A stretch of 64,000 nt of DNA from Chitinivibrionales bacterium. Lineage in GTDB: Bacteria > Fibrobacterota > Chitinivibrionia > Chitinivibrionales > WJKA01. Positions 56,743-64,000 of this stretch are shown here, in pieces. The notes under the pieces were generated by a model, which made no database searches, was not told the DNA's origin, and worked only from the letters and a program-made list of their open reading frames with translations. The DNA lies in assembly GCA_014728295.1 (NCBI GenBank), contig WJLW01000015.1, positions 62,001 through 126,000 of the forward strand, in the 5' to 3' direction. The position numbers were made by a program, and so were the translations under genes. Each line of letters opens with the position of its first letter. Within the stretch, counting starts at the first letter, position 1.

Positions 56743-57423
56743 ATGATGTACAATCACAACTCCCTTTTCGAACAGTTGCGTATCAGTTGCATCGAAGAAT
56801 GGGATGCGTTCTGCAATCACGAATTTGTCGATGCCATCAAAACCGGTACGCTTCCTCCCGAGCAATTTCGCTTTTATCTCGAACAGGATTATCTGTATTT
56901 AATCCACCTGAGCCGTGCCTTTGCACTGGGCGTCTACAAATCCAATTCGATCGAGGTGATGCGCCTGTATGCCGGTGCACTGCACGCGACGCTCAACACC
57001 GAAATACAAATGCATCTTGACTACTGCTCCAAATGGGGCATTGTGGAGGACGATCTGCAGGATGTCGATGAAGCCAGAGCCAATATGGCCTACAGCCGCT
57101 TTGTGCTCGACTGCGGTTCGGCCGGAGATCTGCTCGATTTACAGGTTGCACTTGCACCATGCGTTGTTGGCTATGCGGAAATCGGCAAAGCTCTCAAGCA
57201 TGCATCCAATGGGCTCGAACCTTCGAATCCCTATCAAACCTGGATTGACACCTACGCATCGGAAGAATATCAAAAGCTGGCAATGGAGCATATCGAGCTG
57301 ATGGAGAAGCTCTGCTCGCTGTATCAGGGATCGCAACGTTTTCCCGGCCTGGTCGCGACATTTCGCAAGGCAACCGGGCTCGAAATTGCGTTCTGGGATA
57401 TGAGTCGACAGATGCGCTATTAA
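56743..57423 (+). CDS. tenA: Thiaminase II / TenA (Cys type)
   Basis: 226 residues. Full TenA fold: SCIEEWDAFCNHEFVDAI, PPEQFRFYLEQDYLYL, catalytic Cys140 in LAPCVVGYAEIG, C-terminal ATGLEIAFWDMSRQ. Converts degraded pyrimidines to HMP for thiamine salvage. Strong AAAGGAG SD. No thiamine biosynthesis genes or THI-box seen nearby. Together with the Cys-less TenA at 29 kb it would make a complementary salvage pair. Confidence 0.88.
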   Translation: MMYNHNSLFEQLRISCIEEWDAFCNHEFVDAIKTGTLPPEQFRFYLEQDYLYLIHLSRAFALGVYKSNSIEVMRLYAGALHATLNTEIQMHLDYCSKWGIVEDDLQDVDEARANMAYSRFVLDCGSAGDLLDLQVALAPCVVGYAEIGKALKHASNGLEPSNPYQTWIDTYASEEYQKLAMEHIELMEKLCSLYQGSQRFPGLVATFRKATGLEIAFWDMSRQMRY

Positions 57424-57547
57424 AGCATGCGTTCCATGTGCAACCCAGCCGCGCTCCCGTTTTTTTTCATGGTTGAATTATTTTTCTCCATTACCTTCAC
57501 GCGGCCTTAGAGTACCGCGGCCGACAGGAGTCTTTATCCGTGCGTAA

Positions 57548-57820
57548 CGGGGCTTCAGCGTACTCTATCTGTTCCTGGTCGCCGACCTGCTTTGCGTGGC
57601 CGCGGCCTTTCCGGTGGTGTATGGTTTGTATCGCAGCAGGCTGCACGGAACCGGCGCCTTCGTTGCCACTGTTGCAGGCATACTCGGCGGGTTGCTCTGG
57701 TTCCCCCCGCCCGGCTTTTCGCGCGGGATCCTGCTGATCGCTTTTCTCGTAGCCGGCAGTGCGCCGGTTGTGGCAGGATTTATCATGGAACGGCTGCGGC
57801 CGGCAAAAGCAGCCGCTTGA
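57548..57820 (+). pseudogene. C-terminal remnant of a sodium:solute symporter (SSS family)
   Basis: After an in-frame stop at 57545, 90 codons read VLYLFLVADLLCVAAAFPVVYGLYR, then GAFVATVAGILGGLLWFPPPG: two to three membrane helices like the end of SSS-family permeases. There is no start, no N-terminal region and no SD. It ends in IMERLRPAKAAA. The 5' three-quarters of the gene have been lost. Confidence 0.6.
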
Positions 57821-58025
57821 ACCGCTACGACGACGCCGGCACTGTGCACGCTTAGCTGCATCGAAATTATAAAGCGCAATCATTCAATCTGCACACTTCC
57901 GGACACTTCATTCGGCACGAACCACCCGCCCGGCAAAGTCGCCGGTCCAAAGTGCCGTCAAGTATATTGCAATCCTTTGCAATATTCCATTCATTGGTCA
58001 CTCCAGCTCGACAGGCGCAGGTTTT
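57821..58025. other. Region between symporter remnant and glycosyltransferase
   Basis: About 200 bp with no gene. It ends in AGG about 4 nt before the TTG start of the next gene. Confidence 0.3.
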
Positions 58026-59246
58026 TTGAACAGACGTATCAAGCATACTTCACCAAGCGCGGCACCTGAATTCTACTTTGTAAATAAGTTTCACTGGCCG
58101 ACCGAAACCCCGATGGTGTATGTGTCAACAATGTCGACCTACGCACTGGCTCAGGCCGGCTGCACAATGACGCTCATCGGCTCAGGCGACCCGCAGCACG
58201 ATATCGACCGGGAGTTGCGCAAGTCATTTTCCCTCAGGCCCCTCCCCCACTACACCATCAAGCTCTTCAGCAAAATGCGCATCAATCGCAGAAAGAAGCT
58301 GACGCTGCTGTTCTACGCGCGGGCAGCCTGGTACATACTCACATCTTCACGCTCGCAGCCGGTGATTATCTCACGCAACACCACCTTTCTTGCCTGGCTT
58401 TGGTTGCTCAAGTTCCTGACCGGCGCAAAAGCACTGTTCGAAACCCACGGCTATCACGGCAAAAAGACGCTGCCGGATTTACCTGCGCGCGGTAAGCGCA
58501 AATTCGGAAATGTTTCCTTTTACTATATGGTTCTGGAACGAATCATCCTCAATCGCCTGGACGGTGTGATATGCATAACCCATCCCCAACAAGACATTTA
58601 TCGGGCGGATTTTGTGCGCGTGCCGTCAATCGTTCTGCCGGTTGGCGCGCCGCTCAGTCCCGATGAAAAAATCGATACACACCAGGCATTCGACCGCAGG
58701 TGCGTCGTGTTCATCGGGCGTGATACCTCCAATGCAGACGGAGAGGTGCTGCTGAAAGCGTGCAGCTTATGCAAACCGGACGGCATTCGCTTTGCCTGGA
58801 TTGGCCTGAACGATGCAGCCCGCGCAAAACTGGAAATAGAACTCGAACGAAAAGCCATCGCCGATCACTTCATCCTGCAAAGCTGGATGACGCCCAGGCA
58901 ATTGCGTGAGTATATCATCAGCAACGCAAGTGCCGGCATCGCCGCCTACAAGCCCGGCTATCGCAGTGAAGTCGTTACCAGCCCAACCAAAATATTCGAC
59001 TACTTCGCCCTCGGCCTGCCGGTCGTTGCCGCCAAAATGCCGACGACAACATCGATCATGTCCGACGGAAACGAAGGCGTCTTTTACCATCCCGGCGATC
59101 CCCAGTCACTGGCCTCAGCAATACGAAAAGTACTCGCCGCAAAGTCACCTTACAAATCAATGAGCGCACAAGCACTCTGCGCCGCCGAGCACTACTCCTA
59201 TGCGAGCCGGGCACGCAGGCTGATTTCGTTTGCCGGCGGGTTGTGA
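58026..59246 (+). CDS. Glycosyltransferase (GT4-like, GT-B fold)
   Basis: 406 residues from TTG 58026 (next ATG at 58113). N-terminal donor-free Rossmann half (FYFVNKFHWPTETPMVYVST), C-terminal half with VVFIGRDTSNADG, FILQSWMTPRQLREYIISNASAGIAAY and the nucleotide-sugar site SPTKIFDYFALGLPVVAAKMPTT, as in GT4 enzymes. Such enzymes build surface glycans. The TTG start is supported by CAGG upstream only; the N-terminus is uncertain. It lies alone in the degraded region. Confidence 0.82.
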   Translation: MNRRIKHTSPSAAPEFYFVNKFHWPTETPMVYVSTMSTYALAQAGCTMTLIGSGDPQHDIDRELRKSFSLRPLPHYTIKLFSKMRINRRKKLTLLFYARAAWYILTSSRSQPVIISRNTTFLAWLWLLKFLTGAKALFETHGYHGKKTLPDLPARGKRKFGNVSFYYMVLERIILNRLDGVICITHPQQDIYRADFVRVPSIVLPVGAPLSPDEKIDTHQAFDRRCVVFIGRDTSNADGEVLLKACSLCKPDGIRFAWIGLNDAARAKLEIELERKAIADHFILQSWMTPRQLREYIISNASAGIAAYKPGYRSEVVTSPTKIFDYFALGLPVVAAKMPTTTSIMSDGNEGVFYHPGDPQSLASAIRKVLAAKSPYKSMSAQALCAAEHYSYASRARRLISFAGGL

Positions 59247-59645
59247 TGAGAAAAGCAGCATACTTCCGCAAACCGTGTCTTCCGTGAAGGGGTGTTCCGA
59301 CTATGCCCTTCATTCAAGTATTTTATTGCACTCAGCTACTCTCGAAGCCTGTTTACGCATGGAGCATCCGCACATCATGAAATGTCACGCACACTCTCTC
59401 TACCTGCCGCCGGCTATACCCGACGCGACCCTGTCGCGCCGGGTACAGGTCAACCGGTTTTTTGCAGACATGGACACGTTGAAAATCGCCGGTGCCGGCG
59501 ATACCATAGCGACTGCGCCGGGAACCTATGCCGGCGACCAGACGCTCATCGTGGATCCCGGCAATCTGCCCAACAGCGACATGGGCGCCATTGCAGAAAA
59601 TTCATATCGTATTTTACCAGACCCTCCGCAAAGAAAGGAAACCAT
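59247..59645. other. Degraded intergenic region with beta-helix-like remnant
   Basis: About 400 bp after the glycosyltransferase. A plus-strand frame open through it contains GDTIATAPGTYAGDQTLIV, the GD-T-I-x-APGTY phrase of secreted right-handed beta-helix proteins, but no start site, SD or signal is evident. Likely a small remnant. Confidence 0.3.
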
Positions 59646-59649
59646 ATGA
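59379..59649 (+). pseudogene. Possible remnant of a secreted beta-helix protein
   Basis: Frame continuing from upstream, with RRVQVNRFFADMDTL then AGAGDTIATAPGTY. The APGTY phrase is typical of pectate-lyase-like and parallel beta-helix proteins, and here ends after ~30 more codons, overlapping the cupin start by 4 bp. It may be chance. Confidence 0.2.
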
Positions 59650-59972
59650 ATTCAGGCAAGCCCTATTCGGTACAGGAATCAATTGACTATGCAGAAGGTT
59701 CGGTTATAAGCAAAACCCTCCTGAAGAAAAAAACAGGTTCAATAACCCTCTTTTCTTTTGACACCGGCCAGGGCCTTTCCGAACACACGTCGCCGTTTGA
59801 GGCGGTAGTTCAAGTTACCGAGGGGACTGCTCAAATCAGCATCAACCGTGAAGCGCAAACTGTTTCTGCCGGTGAAATGATAATCCTGCCGGCCAATATT
59901 CCACATGCCCTGCATGCCGAAGAACGGTTTAAAATGATGCTTATTATGATTCGCAGCAATGACGAAAAGTAA
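59646..59972 (+). CDS. Cupin-domain protein
   Basis: 108 residues, one RmlC-type cupin: FDTGQGLSEHTSPFEAVVQVTEG, then PANIPHALHAEERFKMMLIMI. The metal-binding His/Glu set is only partly conserved (EH in SEHTSPFEA; H in IPHALHA). SD AAAGGAAA. Function unknown; small cupins of this type often bind a metal or small ligand. It is isolated in the degraded region. Confidence 0.82.
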   Translation: MNSGKPYSVQESIDYAEGSVISKTLLKKKTGSITLFSFDTGQGLSEHTSPFEAVVQVTEGTAQISINREAQTVSAGEMIILPANIPHALHAEERFKMMLIMIRSNDEK

Positions 59973-60055
59973 CGGGCAGCAGGCTGTAAGACGACCCACA
60001 AACAGCGGCCCGACTACGCCTCGATCGCCGGTATTGCGCGTGTGACGCCTGTCAG

Positions 60056-60424
60056 CTATGAAAATGTCACCTCGTGGGAATGGCTTTGCTCCCGGGAAGA
60101 TGTCTCAGTAACCGTAGTTCCTGCAGCAATGTCCTGTACTTGCGTTGCGCTTAACGTGAGGGTATGCGTGTGCCCCGCTCCTTGCGTCAATATGAGCGTA
60201 ACTGTCTGTCCTGCCTGCAGTTGTTGCTGGGTAATCGATACGACATGCCCATGATTTGCACTGACCGCACCCTCAACAGCATTGTTACCGGGAGCGGTTG
60301 GATCCGGCGAATCATCACCCTGTGTGCACTGCACCGATAACGCCAACGGAGCAAGCGCAAGCAGGGATGCCCGATGCAAAAACAGCCTTCTTGTCTCCAG
60401 TAATGCATGCTTGCCATGTTTCAT
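60056..60424 (-). CDS. Tat-exported His-rich small protein
   Basis: 122 residues from ATG 60424 (AAAGGA upstream). The N-terminus has a twin-Arg signal (ETRRLFLHRASLLALAPLAL) ending near Cys35 in SVQCTQGDD, possibly lipidated. The mature part has three His-rich turns (ANHGHVVS, GAGHTHTLTLS, QSHSHEVTF), a pattern suggesting copper or other metal binding. Family not known. Tat export implies that it carries a metal or cofactor on folding; the Rieske protein 500 bp on is also Tat-exported. Confidence 0.7.
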   Translation of the reverse strand: MKHGKHALLETRRLFLHRASLLALAPLALSVQCTQGDDSPDPTAPGNNAVEGAVSANHGHVVSITQQQLQAGQTVTLILTQGAGHTHTLTLSATQVQDIAAGTTVTETSSREQSHSHEVTFS

Positions 60425-60548
60425 ATAGATTCCTTTCTTCAAAGTTAGCATTTTCCTCAGGTTGAGTTCATAACGTTCGGTTACAAATCATACTTTCACA
60501 GGCGGGGCGCGGTATCCCGGTTGGTGCAACAGGCACCGCTTCGCATGA

Positions 60549-60929
60549 ATGACAATTAATTTCCATAATCAGGAATTGTGTTGCACAGGCGTTTTAAAAC
60601 GAGAATGGTTTTGGTTGAGCACCTGCCGTACAAACGTAACGTTTCAGGGCATAACCCCCGATTTAGCGGGCAACTCAGGCCTGCAGTGCACAGTAGGAGG
60701 ATGCAATCAATGTGCCATAGTGAACCATCCCCCACAAGACTGGCAGGGAGAGAAGGGACTGGTCGGCGCAGACAGTGTGGAAAAGTTCGGCATTCAACCA
60801 ATGAGCGATGCAGCCTTTTACCTTTGCGGACCTCCGCCCATGATACAGTCGCTGCTTGACCAACTGAGAGACAAAGGCGTACCGCGCAATTCAATCCACT
60901 TTGAGTTATTTTCGTTCCAGCACGGGTAG
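60549..60929 (+). pseudogene. C-terminal remnant of a flavin/ferredoxin reductase (NqrF-type FNR)
   Basis: Frame with NHPPQDWQGEKGLV and AAFYLCGPPPMIQSLLDQLRDKGVPRNSIHFELFSF. The CGPPPM nucleotide-binding turn and W-x-G-x-x-G are the last third of FNR-fold NAD(P)H reductases. The FAD-binding and ferredoxin parts are missing and the preceding ~55 codons do not resemble the family. Once probably electron-donor partner of the Rieske gene that starts 50 bp on. Confidence 0.65.
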
Positions 60930-60979
60930 CTGCGTCCAATGACGATACCGGTAAATATTCTTAAAAAAGGAATAGGTCT

Positions 60980-61477
60980 ATGCAAAACAAATTAACACGA
61001 CGCTCATTGATTGCACATGCAGTATGCGTAGGTCCGACGGCCTGGGCATTTGCTTTGTTAAGCGGCGCCTTCAATCGTGCTCACGGCTTTTTCGGTATCT
61101 TCGGCAAAAAGCAAAAAGGTCTGCAACCCGACCAGAATGGTTCAGTTACGCTTGAGCTGAGCAACGAGTCATATGCGGCACTTGCCGGACAGGGAGGCGC
61201 CGTCAAGATAAGGGTGAAAGGATTCGACCGGCCGGTTATCGTCATGCGCATCGGGAATGAGAGCGCACGGGCATTGTTCTCTAAATGCACTCATCTCAAC
61301 TGTGAAGTTGCTTTGCCCGAGGAAGATAAGATACCGTGTCCCTGCCACGGTTCCTATTTCAATCTCAGAGGTGAAGTCCAACAGGGACCGGCCAAAAAAA
61401 ATTTGCGAGCATTCCCCGCCAGGGTTAACACAGAGCAGAACGTCATCACCGTCTCGGAGCTTGGCGAGGGCGCCTGA
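60980..61477 (+). CDS. Tat-exported Rieske [2Fe-2S] protein
   Basis: 165 residues. Tat signal (LTRRSLIAHAVCVGPTAWAFALLSG), then the Rieske fold at ~45-160 with cluster motifs CTHLNC and CPCHGSYF. It resembles Rieske subunits of quinol oxidoreductases, but no cytochrome b gene is near. SD AAAGGAA. Given the adjacent reductase remnant, it may be a surviving part of a lost electron-transfer unit, or an independent quinol-electron carrier. Confidence 0.87.
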   Translation: MQNKLTRRSLIAHAVCVGPTAWAFALLSGAFNRAHGFFGIFGKKQKGLQPDQNGSVTLELSNESYAALAGQGGAVKIRVKGFDRPVIVMRIGNESARALFSKCTHLNCEVALPEEDKIPCPCHGSYFNLRGEVQQGPAKKNLRAFPARVNTEQNVITVSELGEGA

Positions 61478-61523
61478 GCTATGGTGGGGACCAAGCGCTG
61501 GGGCAATGACGGCTCACCCACGC

Positions 61524-62330
61524 TCAGATTTCTTCACGCTGAAATCGCACAATCAGCAGGACGCCGGCCACCGTCAGATAGATGAGAATATTTATCGCCG
61601 GATGCAGGGGCCAGGGGTTGATGTATGCCTGCTGCCTGATCAGCGCGGCCGCACTGAACTGAAGGGCGGCTGCTTTCGGCCAGAGAATACGCCAGAGCGC
61701 AATCTTCGCATCGACTATCCCCGGTGCGACCGCCTGTCCCAGCTCGGTTTGCAGGGCCTGCTGGACGGAATCGGATATAAAGCTGACGCCCACCACGGCG
61801 ATGCTGACAAGCCCGGAGACAAAATCGGGCAGGTACAATGACAAAAGTACCGTCAATGTTATCAGGAACAACAGATTAACCGAGGCAATCAGCGAAGCAC
61901 CTAAATATCCCGGCAACACCCCGCCTGCGCTGGTGAGTGTAATCAGGAAAATTGTCGCATGCAGCAAAAACATAAACAGCGCCGTCACCAGCCACACGCC
62001 CGCGACCCTACTCAGTACATATTCAATTCTGCGCACCGGCCGCGATAAAATCATGATTACTGCACCGTCTTCCCGGTCGCGCCGCACGAAGCGCATCGCC
62101 AGCATCACGCCGATGAGCATGGACGCTATGCAAATGACATGAAATGCACTAAGTGAGATGTGCCAGGCAAGCTCGACACTGTTGAGTCGATGACCGTTGA
62201 CAACGTAAGTTCCTTCGTAGCAGCCGCGCAGCGTCAACACCAGCAGGACGCCGATTGCGAGCACGGCATAAAAGCTTTTGTGCCGCGTATGATCCCGCAA
62301 AGTAAATCTGATGATTTTGAGAGACTTCAT
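61524..62330 (-). CDS. ABC-2-type transporter permease
   Basis: 268 residues, six membrane helices (FYAVLAIGVLLVLTLRG, FHVICIASMLIGVMLAMRF, LVTALFMFLLHATIFLI, SVNLLFLITLTVLLSLYL, GLVSIAVVGVSFI, INILIYLTVAGVLLIV). The phrase VRRDREDGAVIMILSRPVRRIEYVLSRV is typical of ABC-2 permeases that partner NatA-like ATPases. ATGA overlap with the ATPase gene. Exports a drug, lipid or ion; substrate unknown. Confidence 0.85.
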   Translation of the reverse strand: MKSLKIIRFTLRDHTRHKSFYAVLAIGVLLVLTLRGCYEGTYVVNGHRLNSVELAWHISLSAFHVICIASMLIGVMLAMRFVRRDREDGAVIMILSRPVRRIEYVLSRVAGVWLVTALFMFLLHATIFLITLTSAGGVLPGYLGASLIASVNLLFLITLTVLLSLYLPDFVSGLVSIAVVGVSFISDSVQQALQTELGQAVAPGIVDAKIALWRILWPKAAALQFSAAALIRQQAYINPWPLHPAINILIYLTVAGVLLIVRFQREEI

Positions 62331-63046
62331 ACGTTTGGGACCGCAGCAGTTACCTGTTTGACAAACACATCTTCCAGCGACTCGTTGTTGCCGATAATGG
62401 CGGAGATAGTATCTTTTACCGCGATCTTGCCGTTTATCATAATTGCCGCCGTTGAACAGGTTTTCTCCACTTCCGACAGAAGATGTGAATTAAGCAGAAT
62501 GGTCATGCCTTCATTTCGTTTCTGTTCGAGGATCAGCCGGAATTCTCTGATGCCGATCGGGTCAAGGCCGCTCGTTGGCTCGTCAAGAATAAGCAGTTTT
62601 GGACTACCCAGCAAGGCTGAGGCCAGACCGATGCGCTGGGTCATGCCTTTGGAGTAAGTTCGAGCTTTCTGCTTTTCTTTGCCGCTCATTTTGACCAATT
62701 CAAGCAATTGCGGAATTTGCCGATGGGCCTGGTTCCGGGTCAGATCGATCAGCTCAGCGTGCCTGCGCAGATATTCAAGGCCAGTCAGGAATGGGGGGAT
62801 GCGGTGATTTTCGGCAAGATAGCCGGTTGGTGCGCGAGACAACGGCCCGGTACAGGGAGTACCGTCAATCCGGACCGATCCGCTTGTCGCATGTGAAAAG
62901 CCCATCACCATCCGCACGATACTGGTTTTACCCGCCCCGTTGGGGCCCAGCAGCGCAAACAGATCTCCCTTGTCTACCGTAAAAGAGACATTGTCAACTG
63001 CGACGACGGACTTATATCGCTTGCTCAGGGAGGTTAGTTGAATCAT
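62327..63046 (-). CDS. ABC transporter ATP-binding protein
   Basis: 239 residues. Walker A LLGPNGAGKTSIVRM, signature SKGMTQRIGLA (a variant of LSGGQ), Walker B KLLILDEPTSGLDP, H-loop LLNSHLLSEVEK. NatA/CcmA-like class. Translationally coupled to the permease by a 4-bp overlap. Its upstream region faces the partial membrane-protein gene, divergent from it. Confidence 0.92.
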   Translation of the reverse strand: MIQLTSLSKRYKSVVAVDNVSFTVDKGDLFALLGPNGAGKTSIVRMVMGFSHATSGSVRIDGTPCTGPLSRAPTGYLAENHRIPPFLTGLEYLRRHAELIDLTRNQAHRQIPQLLELVKMSGKEKQKARTYSKGMTQRIGLASALLGSPKLLILDEPTSGLDPIGIREFRLILEQKRNEGMTILLNSHLLSEVEKTCSTAAIMINGKIAVKDTISAIIGNNESLEDVFVKQVTAAVPNV

Positions 63047-63306
63047 ACCGGACTAATATACTTTCCCTCGCCCGGGGTAAAAATGATTACGAATTAAATC
63101 ATAGGCAGTCCCTCCCGATGCGAAGCGAATTGAAAAGTACGCAGAGTTATTCCCAACCTCGAGATCGCAAAGTGATTTTACGTAATGCAGGCGCCGATCA
63201 ACTACATTAAATTGCAGCCCATTGATTCCTTTAACTCATTGCAATTATTTTATTTAAATCATCCATCAATCCGGGCGGTGCATTTTACTACCAGGCGAAG
63301 GCGATA
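63047..63306. other. Divergent promoter region
   Basis: About 260 bp between the ABC genes and the small ORF; AT-rich, with no gene or clear promoter match. Confidence 0.3.
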
Positions 63307-63384
63307 ATGAATTATTATTTCAACGAAATACAAGTGCAGGGAAACATACAAATTGAGGGCTCATTTCCGGGAGTATGCGTATGA
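63307..63384 (+). CDS. Possible 25-residue ORF coupled to the next gene
   Basis: 25 codons (MNYYFNEIQVQGNIQIEGSF, then PGVCV) with AAGGCG upstream; the stop overlaps the next ATG as ATGA. It may be a leader peptide that couples translation, or a small gene. Function unknown. Confidence 0.35.
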   Translation: MNYYFNEIQVQGNIQIEGSFPGVCV

Positions 63385-64000
63385 ACAATGCTACCATAGT
63401 CACGATAATCTGTGTTTGTATGACCGGCGGGATTATTTTTGCGGCGCTGGCAGTAATGCTCTTCAGGAGCAAGGGCAATACAATGCGCGATATCTTGAAT
63501 TCGGAGTCGTATAAGAACAATATTAACGCGCTGAGTATGGAGGTGGAGTCATTCAACAAAAAGTACAAATTAAGCACACAACTGCCTGCAGTTGCGTTGT
63601 TTTTCATTGCGTTCCTGTGCACCCTTGCATTGCCGGCATTCAATATTTACCTGGTATATAAGCAGAACAAGTCGCTCATCGGCGGCTGCCCGGATGAAAC
63701 GATCACCATATCCAGCAGTATCGGCAATGACGAGAAAGACGGCATATTCATGGTGCGCGATGATTTCACCGTCCAACGCAGCGGAGCATTCAAAATGAAG
63801 CTTAACAAATTGCGTCTGGAGGAAAGCTATACGCTGCACAGCATTCAGTACGATCCGGTAACGATCAACCTGCGCTATGACAGTCTGAAAAGCAGCATTT
63901 ACGTCAGCTTTGTCAATTCAGATGTGCGTGATACATTACCATTCAATCCCGAAGTCCGTTTTTACGACCTGGAACCGTTCGAGCTTCCGCCTGCTGCAAC
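63381..64000 (+). CDS. Two-helix membrane protein, 3' truncated
   Basis: 206 codons are seen, open to the right edge. Membrane helix 1 at ~5-27 (VTIICVCMTGGIIFAALAVMLF), helix 2 at ~75-93 (LPAVALFFIAFLCTLALPAF), then a soluble polar domain with VRDDFTVQRSGAFKMKL and FVNSDVRDTLPFNPEVRFYDL. No family recognised; the C-terminus and size are unknown. SD CCGGGAG precedes ATG. Confidence 0.6.
   Translation, partial: MNNATIVTIICVCMTGGIIFAALAVMLFRSKGNTMRDILNSESYKNNINALSMEVESFNKKYKLSTQLPAVALFFIAFLCTLALPAFNIYLVYKQNKSLIGGCPDETITISSSIGNDEKDGIFMVRDDFTVQRSGAFKMKLNKLRLEESYTLHSIQYDPVTINLRYDSLKSSIYVSFVNSDVRDTLPFNPEVRFYDLEPFELPPAA

Noticed and set aside
57497..57883. Antisense frame opposite the symporter remnant
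   Set aside because: The plus frame has clear membrane-helix pattern of SSS permeases; the antisense is Gly/Arg/Gln-rich and featureless.
1..64000. CRISPR arrays, tRNA or rRNA genes, transposases
   Set aside because: None was seen on reading; the repeats found are single or paired, and no transposase or tRNA-like fold stood out.

Overview
The window looks like a chromosomal segment of a motile, probably anaerobic or microaerophilic, diderm bacterium of the Fibrobacterota/FCB type. This is inferred from two secreted proteins with type IX-like C-terminal tails, a short primary-like sigma-70 factor without region 1.1 (the Bacteroidota/FCB layout), CsgG-DUF5683 envelope proteins, a giant Ig-like surface protein, many hybrid histidine kinases and chemoreceptors, and several Fe-S proteins. 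Base composition is moderate and coding is dense. I saw no rRNA, tRNA, CRISPR, insertion sequence or prophage.

Layout. 0-1.3 kb: end of a secreted glycosidase-like protein and a STAS protein. 1.6-12.8 kb (minus): one seven-gene signalling operon of three PAS-rich kinases, a lone receiver, a soluble kinase whose phospho-acceptor His is replaced by Arg, an HDOD protein and a FapA-type protein. 13.3-19 kb (minus): CsgG/DUF5683 protein and a 1534-residue Ig-like/beta-propeller surface protein. 19.2-28.5 kb: hybrid kinase, two chemoreceptors, a PAS-LuxR regulator and a second STAS protein. 28.6-33.5 kb: housekeeping and orphan genes (DUF1801, Cys-less TenA, DUF2914, DUF1622, GH15). 34-48 kb: two arms of a cluster resembling the orange-protein (ORP) system of Desulfovibrio: DUF5320 proteins, a ferredoxin, an MBL hydrolase and two MinD-type ATPases with inserted ferredoxin domains on one side; a PAS sigma-54 activator and three NifX/ORP-like proteins on the other. 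Between them lie an HD protein, a PLP lyase, a three-gene secreted/outer-membrane operon and a sigma factor. 48-54 kb: a decayed kinase, a large hybrid kinase and a chemoreceptor with a c-heme motif. 54-57.4 kb: HTH-EIIA, EIIA and CPA2 antiporter operon, then a Cys-type TenA. 57.5-61.5 kb: a degraded region with gene remnants, a glycosyltransferase, a cupin, a Tat-exported His-rich protein and a Tat Rieske protein. 61.5-64 kb: ABC exporter and a membrane protein running off the end.

The most interesting feature is the ORP-like locus. The palindrome TGATGC-N6-GCATCA occurs twice, 33 bp apart, in the divergent region beside the sigma-54 activator, and related copies (22 bp apart) precede the DUF5320/ferredoxin/MinD arm 12 kb away. 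This suggests one activator coordinates both arms. A GG-N10-GC sigma-54-like element lies just before the first NifX-like gene. The other strong theme is redox sensing: Cys-rich PAS domains in four regulators, a CZB-like chemoreceptor and a heme chemoreceptor.
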